This document shows positions 56,921 to 64,000 of a stretch of 64,000 nt of DNA, piece by piece. The position numbers were made by a program, and so were the translations under genes. Each line of letters opens with the position of its first letter. The first letter of the stretch is position 1. Source of the stretch: Trichaptum fuscoviolaceum (Eukaryota > Basidiomycota > Agaricomycetes > Hymenochaetales > Trichaptaceae); contig CAJSYZ010000010.1 of assembly GCA_910574455.1 (NCBI GenBank), forward strand, positions 2,632,770-2,696,769, given 5' to 3'. The notes beneath the pieces were generated by a model. That model was given only the letters and a program-made list of their open reading frames with translations, was not told the DNA's origin and did no database searches.

Positions 56921-59101
56921 GCGGAAGGTGTAAAACATTGCGTGCACCCGCGGCGATACAAGTATGTACCCAATCACTCTTATTCAAGGATGATGCTTAA
57001 GCTCAAGTAGATTACAACAGAACAACTGCTTCGGGAACCACAAGAGCGCCAGGAAACAGCTTTTCACACGCCAAAACAACGCATTGAAGACTTTGAGGGA
57101 CACTATGAATACCGAGGCCGGAAGCGTAAGGAGTTTGAGGAGAGGATTCGGCGGACGAGGGGAAACTTGTATGTTTTCATGCTTGGGTTTATCTTTCAGG
57201 TGCTGACTTGAAACAGGAAAGAATGGAAATCCTACGTTAGTTGGGAGGTACGTACACTATCAAAATGACTGGAGTTATGACTGAAACTCAACGTAGGCGA
57301 GTCCAGGCGAATACGAACGTTCGCGCTCGGTATATGAGCGCGCTCTCGATGTAAACCCACGAAGTGTCCAACTCCGGCTCTCCTTCACGAAGATGGATCT
57401 GAAGGGGCGAATCATCCAGCACGCACGCAATCTGATTGACCGGGCAGTGACTTTGTTGCGGCGCATCGACCAACTCTGGTACAAATACGTGTATCTGAAG
57501 GAACTGCTCGGAAACGTCGCTGGCGCGCGTCAAGTGTTTGAGCGATGGGTGCAGTGGGAGCCAGAGGACAAGGCATGGTAGGCGTACATCAAGCTCGAAG
57601 AGCGGTATCAAGAACGTGATCGCGCGAGTGCGATCTACGAGCGGTGGGTTGCTGTTCGACCTGGACCCCGCATCTGGGTCAAGTGGGCGAAGTTTGAGGA
57701 GGGAGCGAATCAGGCCTAGGCTCGTGAGGTGTTCCAGATGGCACTGGAGTTCTTTGGTGATGATGCGGAACAAATCGAGAAGGATGGAAACTCGATTGAA
57801 GGAGTACGACTGAGCTAGGGTAATCTACAAGGTACGCACTCCCCAAGCTTTATGTGCTTCTACGTTTTAAACCCCCCTAGTTTGCGCTGGACGGATTACC
57901 TCGCTCCAAGTCCCAGGCCCTCTATGCTGCCTACACCAAGTTTGAAAGCAGCATGGAACTCGGAACACCCTTGAAATCACTGTTCTGGGGAAGAGGAAGA
58001 GCCAGTGTGAGGAAGAACTTGCGCACGACGGTCGAAATTACGACGTATGGTTTGACTATGCTCGCTTGGAAGAAGACTCACTGAGGTCACTTCGGGAGGA
58101 AGACGCGTCTGAGGACAAGATCGAAAGCGCGATATACCGGGTTCGTGAAGTCTACGAGCCAGCTGTTGCGCAAATACGCCCCGGTGACTTGAAGACAACC
58201 GCCCACGCAGGATTATGATTGGACACGGCGAGTATACCGAACAGCGTTACAAGTGGTCCCCCACAAGCAATTCACGTTTGCGAAGCTGTGGCTCATGTTT
58301 GCGAACTTTCGGCGACTTGATCTACCCGCAGCATGCAAATTGCTCGGTGCTGCGATCGGCATGTGTCCTAAGGAAAAGCTCTTTAAAGGCTATATCCTAC
58401 TTGAGCTCGACGTAACTACAATTGCTCTTATCATTTGCATGGTTTACTGACTTTGTCTTTCAACGTCGAGAGTTTGACCGCGTGCGGACGCTCATTATAG
58501 AGTACATCGAATACGATTCAACGAACTCCTTGGCCTGGATCCAAGTCACCCAGATCGAGGCGGCGCTCGCGGACTACTCACGAGCGCGAGCCATATTCGA
58601 ACTCGGCACATCGCAGCAGCCGCTGTCGTACCCCGAAAACCTCTGGAAGGCGTACATTGACTTCGAGTTTGAGCAGGGCGAGCGACAGCGTACGAGGGAT
58701 CTGTATGAGCGCCTGGTGCACTTGAGTGGCTACGTCAAGGTCTGGCGCGCGTACGCAGAACTTGAAGCGAGCCCGATTCCTAACAATCAGGCGTCGAGGG
58801 AGGACAAGGACAATGAGGACGAGGCCGAGGAGAAGATGGTGGAGGGCGATTTGAACCTGGCTCGCCAGATGTTCGAGAGGTCATACAAGGATCTGAAGAA
58901 CAGGGGCCGTAAAGAAGAGGTATGTGCCCGCTTATTTGACATTCTTGAAGGTGGCTGATTTGTGTGCAGCGCGTTGTTCTGCTAGAGGCATGGAGAGACT
59001 TCGAGCAGAAGAACGGAACACCTGCGGATGTCTCAAAGGTTCAGGCCATTGTCAGCCGCAAGTGGGGGACGGTCGACGAGCGGGAGCCTCGAGCTGTGTG
59101 A
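56921..59101 (+). pseudogene. CLF1 / crooked-neck (HAT-repeat splicing factor) pseudogene
   Basis: N-terminus KTLRAPAAIQ, GTATGT intron, ITTEQLLREPQERQETAFHT, IEDFEGHYEYRGRKRKEFEE, then HAT repeats: [120 protein letters not shown] and a C-terminus VLLEAWRDFEQKNGTPADVS. The real protein is a core scaffold of the spliceosomal NTC complex. Stops interrupt it (TAG at about 57579 and 57717, TAG at about 57815, TGA near 58080), frames change near 58000, and repeats are missing. Introns are retained, so this is a DNA-level duplicate, not a retrocopy. Confidence 0.88.
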
Positions 59102-59439
59102 GGAAAGTTCACTGCTTTGCCTCCTTATTTGTTTGGTACCGACTTTCCTTTGATTCCTTCACATGACGAACCATTTTGATCATGTGTATTTTATCTTATT
59201 ATATCACTTATAATTGTACTTACTTTGTCCTTATGACTTCCTTATACACTGATTGCTGAAGCACTGAGAGCACTGAGAGCACTGATTTAAGTTGACGACA
59301 CTGATTTCAGTAAGGCCCTTCCTGAATAATGAAACGACATGCCTGAAATCAGTAAATCAGTAACATTTTACTTTCCAGGGCTTCCGGAAATATCAGACCG
59401 TTTAAGTAACTTTAAGAAGCCATAAGCGAAAAAGAAGAT

Positions 59440-59830
59440 TCCCTGATGCTGTGCGAGAACTCGGTACGGCGGAGATTTTCCCGATGTCCTTTAACACTCT
59501 CCCAACGGGCGCTTCATCTCCGTGGTGGTCGGAGACAGAGAGTCACTGCGCTGGCCCGGCCAAACAAGGTGTTTGGCAACGGCTCTTCCTTCGCATGGGC
59601 TACAGACTCAAATGCGTACGCTGTGTTGGACGAGCAGACAAATGAGCAGGTGTACATGAACTTCAAGGAAAGGAGCAGTCTAGCAACAAAGGGTGCTGGA
59701 TTGTGGCCAGTTCAAGCATGGCATGGTGAGGTGCTCGTGAAAGCGGTTTCGTCGTCTTCTGTGACTGGTGAGATTGTGTGCAGGATCGATCTAATCAAGG
59801 CTTTCCATTCGTGGCGGGGACAAGCTGGCT
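59440..59830 (+). pseudogene. Third COPB2/SEC27 fragment
   Basis: Reads VRELGTAEIFPMS, then in another frame FGNGSSFAWATDSNAYAVLD, VYMNFKERSSLATKGAG and TGEIVCRIDL. These match the same blocks in the copies at 24690 and 28990. About 130 codons from the middle of the WD40 region, with frameshifts. It starts 340 bases after the CLF1 pseudogene, separated by short CACTGAGAG repeats. Confidence 0.85.
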
Positions 59831-59974
59831 CAGACAGCGCTATATAATAACTACTGCAAAGACATGGGGTAAATCAGAGCAGTAATTATTCCACGTAGAA
59901 ATAATACCCAAGTAATACAAAGCGGTAATACCAAATAGCGTAGTAACATATACAAAATATAAGTAAACGACACA

Positions 59975-60056
59975 AACGTGACTCGAACTTATGACTCTAT
60001 AAAAGCCTAAACCGGAAACTAACTAATACGACACATTAACCACTACACTAAGGGGG
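59975..60056 (-). repeat. tRNA-like (SINE-type) sequence, minus strand
   Basis: On the minus strand TAGTGTAGTGG (60050-60040) fits the polymerase III A box and AAGTTCGAGTC (about 59989-59979) the B box. The spacing of about 50 bases fits a tRNA or tRNA-derived SINE head. A full cloverleaf was not confirmed. Confidence 0.4.
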
Positions 60057-60099
60057 ATTATATATATCCTCAACACTAAGCCTAACAACCCTAACTATC

Positions 60100-60225
60100 A
60101 ATCTACCCTAACCCTAACCCAAACCCTAACTCCTAACTATGGGGGGCAGAGCCCCCCAAACCCCCCACTAACCCTTAAATAACCCTAACAGTAACCCTAA
60201 CTCCTTGCGGGGCTGCGCCCCGTTG
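60100..60225. repeat. Interstitial telomere-like CCCTAA repeats
   Basis: Degenerate runs of CCCTAA (for example CTACCCTAACCCTAACCC at about 60104-60121), with further single units to 60205. They are interrupted by GC palindromes GGGGGGCAGAGCCCCCC and GCGGGGCTGCGCCCCG. The array could be an old internal telomere seed or part of a retroelement, since the units sit between two tRNA-like sequences. Confidence 0.6.
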
Positions 60226-60264
60226 GGACAGTATATAACATTACGTGAGGCAAGGTAGTATAAG

Positions 60265-60355
60265 CCTCAGTAGTCTAGTTGACTTGAGCGCGGCTTCTCT
60301 TTATGGTAATTCTTATTCTGACACGGGTCGTGTGTTCGAATCTCGTTGTCGTTCA
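60265..60355 (+). repeat. tRNA-like (SINE-type) sequence, plus strand
   Basis: TAGTCTAGTTG (60271-60281) fits an A box and TGTTCGAATCTC (about 60333) a B box. The stretch between them contains a possible anticodon arm (GCGGCTTCTCTTT). It may be a decayed intron-bearing tRNA gene or a SINE head. It is followed by T-rich sequence, where polymerase III would stop. Confidence 0.4.
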
Positions 60356-60466
60356 CTTTTAATTATTTATTATTGCTTCTCTAAGTTATTTCACGGAATA
60401 TTTGCTGCGTAAAATTGCTCCACGTCTTTGCAGTAGATAGTGGCTCTGGTAAAACTGGAGCTGCTG

Positions 60467-60983
60467 CAGTCTCCTACCCAAACCCTCCCACGGGTCGGAA
60501 GAGGCCGAGGCCTCAGGGTCCAGGTAAAGTTGAGGGGGACCCATTTCCTCCCGTAGGGAGGGTCTGGCTTATAACATTTTAGCCGAGGCCCGACCATCGT
60601 CAGGGTTTCGCGTCGGGCACTGCTTACTGTGGGAACGTTGGCTTTTGGGAGCTTTGGTATGAACTCAAAGAACTTTGGTAAATGGAACACAGTTGAGTGT
60701 TTTCTAGGACTATTTATATAGGCTAGAAATAACTATATATAACATGTTGCTGCTGCCTAAGACCTTAAAATACAATAAATGAATATTTTGTCAAAAAGCT
60801 ACCCAAGCGCACTGTTCCCACGAAAACAATGGGCGGGAGGTGGACCCTGACGATGGTCGGGCCTCGGCTAAAATGTTATAAGCCAGACCCTCCCTACGGG
60901 AGGAAATGGGTCCCCCTCAACTTTACCTGGACCCTGAGGCCTCGGCCTCTTCCGAACCGTGGGAGGGTTTGGGTAGGAGACTG
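60467..60983. repeat. Inverted repeat / foldback element
   Basis: Arms of about 139 bases (60467-60605 and 60845-60983) are near-perfect reverse complements, GC-rich, containing AAATGGGTCCCCCTCAACTT and TTATAAGCCAGACCCTCCCT. The spacer is AT-rich. Each arm gives the same apparent peptide frame, which is a shadow of the repeat. No target duplication could be fixed. Probably a MITE or a palindromic remnant. Confidence 0.7.
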
Positions 60984-61011
60984 GAGCTGCTGGTACTGGT
61001 GCCATCTCGAT

Positions 61012-61737
61012 CTAGAGCAAGATTCTCCACCAACACTTATAACTTCCTTGAATTGGCTCATCATTAATTTCCACCCGAGCCAGTGCTTCGTGTAATGCCT
61101 CAAGAAAACTGTTGTTCAAGGTTGGAGCTTTCATAGCGCTTGTTATTGGAGCTGATATGGAACATCGTCTGGCAGGGAAAGCTTCAACTAGGTCGAGCGA
61201 AGGCGCGGTGGTGTACATATCATTGTCTGACTGAACCAAGACTTTGCATTGTCTTTCATAGGCCGCAACATAAATTTCACAGAGATTCTCTTCAAGAATT
61301 CTCCCCGTAGTCAAATCTTCTAGAGCTGAAGTTGGAATGAGGTTGTAGTGCTTATTGCCCGCCACCTTAAATAGCGAGAAACGTGAGCCCGAAGCTTGAA
61401 TTCCAAAAGCTTCTCGGCCATGAGGTTTTGAGTCCAAGTCCATCAGATACGCATATGAGTCACTCTCCTGATCCTCACAAGCTGGCTGGTCTTTCTCGAC
61501 AGCGGAGACGACGAAAATGCATTGTATGTCATGTTGGAGAGGATCTGGTCTCTGTGGTATGTGAGGAAACCTAAGGACAAGCATATCCTCCCTGGCAAAT
61601 GGGTGTATTAAGCTGAAACCTTCCGTTGCAAGGAAGTATAAGGAGAATACTGCCTTCCTGTAGTTTATGGTGTCTTTTGCAGATCGGGCGGCTTCTATGC
61701 TATCTTTGATTGTTTTGCAGTCTAGATAGCAGAACAT
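61012..61737 (-). CDS. Hypothetical protein, 241 codons, relative of the 55839 ORF
   Basis: Minus-strand frame with HDIQCIFVVSAVEKDQ, DSYAYLMDLDSKPHGREAFG and IQASGSRFSLFKVAGNKHYN, aligning in style with GFTHGIFAYERQFLLFQV of the ORF at 55839-56495. It starts MFCYLDCKTIKDSIEAARSA. The last codons (YKCWWRILL) lie beside the foldback repeat. No catalytic residues could be assigned. It may be an N-terminal or helper domain of the local kinase/nuclease-like families. Confidence 0.45.
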   Translation of the reverse strand: MFCYLDCKTIKDSIEAARSAKDTINYRKAVFSLYFLATEGFSLIHPFAREDMLVLRFPHIPQRPDPLQHDIQCIFVVSAVEKDQPACEDQESDSYAYLMDLDSKPHGREAFGIQASGSRFSLFKVAGNKHYNLIPTSALEDLTTGRILEENLCEIYVAAYERQCKVLVQSDNDMYTTAPSLDLVEAFPARRCSISAPITSAMKAPTLNNSFLEALHEALARVEINDEPIQGSYKCWWRILL

Positions 61738-62422
61738 TGAAGAGATGTGGCCTGAGCGTAGAGCCGTATCAATAGTTCTGGCAGGTTAATGTTTGAAACC
61801 AAGCTAAATAGACATGCTCTTATATATTTCTGCATTTTGCAAGCTCAGCCCCACGGCCCCCATCCACTTTGGATAAATGGAATGATAAGGTCTTGTTACA
61901 TGTAATGCACCGGTGCCACCTATTCTGCATTGTCGTCCGTTAAATTCATATGCATACATATTGCACATCGCCGGCTTGAACAGATGTCCTCCATTTCTTG
62001 CCATGAATACACGATGTACTATACATATGTATTCCAGACTTTCGCGTCCTCACCACCCACTTTAAATACGAAGAAGATTTAACTTACAGAGACGTCCTGC
62101 TCGGATTCTTTAACTGTCTTGTATGTCTTATGAAGAGAGAGATTTAATTGAATGGGGCTTATACATAATCATATAAGGCTTGAGGTACGGTTCCAGGATG
62201 TGGAGGTGTCTATTTAAGTTTCAACGTAATAGGTAAGTAGAATGGATAGGACACGGATCAATATCGCAGTTCATTCTACCTAAAACTTCGTTCTATCGTT
62301 CAGTTCTTGTTCCATGCCGATTAGGCTCAGCGTGAAATTCGCCCTTTCCATAATGAAGACGGAACAATATCAGAATTGTAAAAGACATCCAATGCAAGCT
62401 GGTCGCTTACCAAGAGAATGAA
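61738..62422. other. Intergenic, no gene recognised
   Basis: No frame above about 66 codons with a recognisable feature. It includes the upstream side of the 61012 ORF and the downstream side of the membrane-protein copy. Confidence 0.4.
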
Positions 62423-64000
62423 TCAAACGTGAGGAATGAACTTTGTCCATGTGACTGTCTCGAGTGCGGAAGGAGGGAGGCGGCAGAGAGAGAGGAGAGA
62501 GAGTATGAGGAGCGAAATCCGGGAAATCGAATATACAATCGCCGGAAATGCCTGTAAAGATGTTGCGCATGCCTTCCAGAAGTTGTCCTCAAACCCATTA
62601 GAGGGAAACACAGGCCATTTGGCCAGAACATAGTTATACAAAGGGATCCCTGTGATGATGCAAAGACAAATCCCAACGATGGACAGAGACGCCGCCTGCC
62701 AAAGGATCCGTTCAACCGGCGAAGGGAAATCAAAATGCCACGCAGCACAGTGGATTGACCCAAATCCGGCACCTATCAAAGCAGAAAAGATCAAGATCGG
62801 CCTTCCTTTGATGTACGCCTAGTCGTAATGAAATATCGTTCTTATGATCCACTCCATGTCCTCCAAATCAAAGAGCATTTCTAGAACCGATTTGGAGTGC
62901 AACTTGTCCTTAGCATCGCGGAATCCTCTGATTTCATGAATATATACAGGGTTGAGAATGCTTTCCATTGAGAGGAACATAAGGACATATAGCAAGTAGA
63001 ATAGGCGGATGACAAGACGTCTGCAGAACGTCAAAATCCATTTGAAGGCCTGGTGGCATGCCGACAAAGTCCCTGAATCCCGGTTATTCGAATTTTGAAG
63101 CATTTTTAGCACAGCGTTGCAAGTTGCGCGTATCCCGCTGAGAAGAGAATGGGACAGTGATATGAATGTCATGTGAACGTAGTCCCGGAATCCCCTTGCA
63201 AGATTTGCCGGATTGATGGTCAGTGGCTTGCAATGGCTCTTCCGAAAAGCCCACAACCGAAAGTCCTCAACGACGTATCTTCCTTGTGAGTTGAAAGCAA
63301 ACGTCCATTTGTCCTCTTCCATTTCGGCCTGCCCCTTCTTCGCGACAAGTAATCTCTCTAATTCCTTCGTTCGAATGGCAATTGGGCATCGAACATCAAG
63401 TGGCTTGCTCCACCAGAAAAGGTACATGATGCTATTGAGACCCGCCAATGCTGCTGTCGTAAGCTCGATTTCGGTGATTGTCAAGTGCTGACGTGTTCGT
63501 GCGATGAGCTGGACGATGAACCAGGAGATTTGCAGTAGCGCAATACCTTTCGAAAGTATATCGCCTTTGCTCCGGTCATTGATCTCCTCCTCGCTAACCT
63601 CTGGAAAGCTGATCTTGCCCTTTTCCAGAAGATAGTTCAACATCAAATGCTGAAGAGGCACTTCCCATATGTCAATCCCGTGAATTTGACATTGATATCC
63701 ATCATTTTTATCTGCGAAGACGTTCTTCTCACCAACGCTTGCGCACAGTTTAAAACCCCTCATTTGAAGAAAGTGAGCATGAGTCATTGTCCAAGGCCGG
63801 CCTATCACGATGTCAGTGTATCGTAAGTTGTACGGCGATTACGAAGTACGTACATGATTTCGGACGCGCTTTATTGATGGTATTTTTTGTAATCATCGCC
63901 GCTCTCCATTGCTTGAACGCCCATATAATCATCACTTCGGGTGCGAGTAATGCGAGGCACATCAAAAATATCCGACGTCTCCGCAACATCCAGCTAGTTT
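62423..64000 (-). pseudogene. Second copy of the multi-spanning membrane protein, broken and partial
   Basis: Runs off the right edge, where exon 1 sequence is seen (RRRIFLMCLALLAPEVMIIW, AFKQWRAAMITKNTINKA). The intron matches that of the copy at 41046-42801 (donor GTACGT at about 63855). Exon 2 reads THAHFLQMRGFKLCAS, LLQISWFIVQLIARTRQHLT, LNSIMYLFWWSKPLDVRCPI. A TAG at 62819-62821 splits FHYD from AYIKGRPILIFSALIGAGFG, after which the same frame stays open to the normal end KFIPHV. Apart from that stop it is well preserved, so the loss seems recent. It would otherwise be a paralogue with slightly different loops. Confidence 0.75.

Noticed and set aside
60391..60690. 99-codon minus-strand ORF and the matching 88-codon plus-strand ORF at 60829
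   Set aside because: Both are the two arms of the same inverted repeat read in the same frame, not a gene pair.
1..64000. CRISPR arrays, rRNA genes, bacterial-type operons or riboswitches
   Set aside because: None seen. Intron structure and element types are those of a fungal nuclear genome.

Overview
The window looks like nuclear DNA of a filamentous basidiomycete (mushroom-forming type). Genes are split by introns of about 50-65 bases with GT/GC...AG ends. The gene families seen (F-box proteins, fungal kinase-like proteins, multi-membrane-segment proteins, small secreted peptides) are ones typically expanded in Agaricomycetes. There is no rRNA gene, CRISPR array or bacterial-style operon.

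Region 1 (1-21504) is a nested transposon block. It starts with the right part of a terminal-inverted-repeat (TIR) DNA transposon lying inside the pol gene of a Ty3/gypsy chromovirus. That gypsy copy shares one LTR with a second, almost identical gypsy element (4526-12913), which is itself interrupted by a 1664-base hAT-like element. Then comes the 5' half of a LINE on the minus strand, a third gypsy LTR, a pair of tRNA-like direct repeats, and the 3' half of a LINE on the plus strand. The 3' half is interrupted by a full-length 3.7-kb copy of the first TIR element, which carries an Hsp70 gene fragment.

Region 2 (21977-33205) holds broken copies of essential housekeeping genes. Two copies of one TIR element sit one inside the other in opposite orientation. 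Each carries a head-to-head pair of host gene pieces: coatomer beta' (COPB2/SEC27) one way, and NAA25-like and/or protein kinase sequence the other way. A rearranged CSE1 (exportin-2) pseudogene abuts the outer element. Further right, a CLF1 (crooked neck) pseudogene and a third COPB2 scrap lie at 56.9-59.8 kb.

Region 3 (33.6-64 kb) is accessory gene space. It has an intact F-box gene with a degraded tandem copy, several pieces of a SAM-dependent methyltransferase, a hypothetical gene, a 49-residue secreted cysteine-rich peptide gene with a TATA box, two copies of a membrane-protein gene (one broken, running off the right edge), two kinase-like genes flanking a PD-(D/E)XK-like nuclease gene and a nonsense-mutated F-box gene, and two unassigned ORFs. 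Local duplications and CGA-to-TGA type stops suggest a fast-evolving, decaying neighbourhood.

No computation or database search was run. Domain names come from reading motifs, and exon borders from splice signals and from comparing copies within the window.
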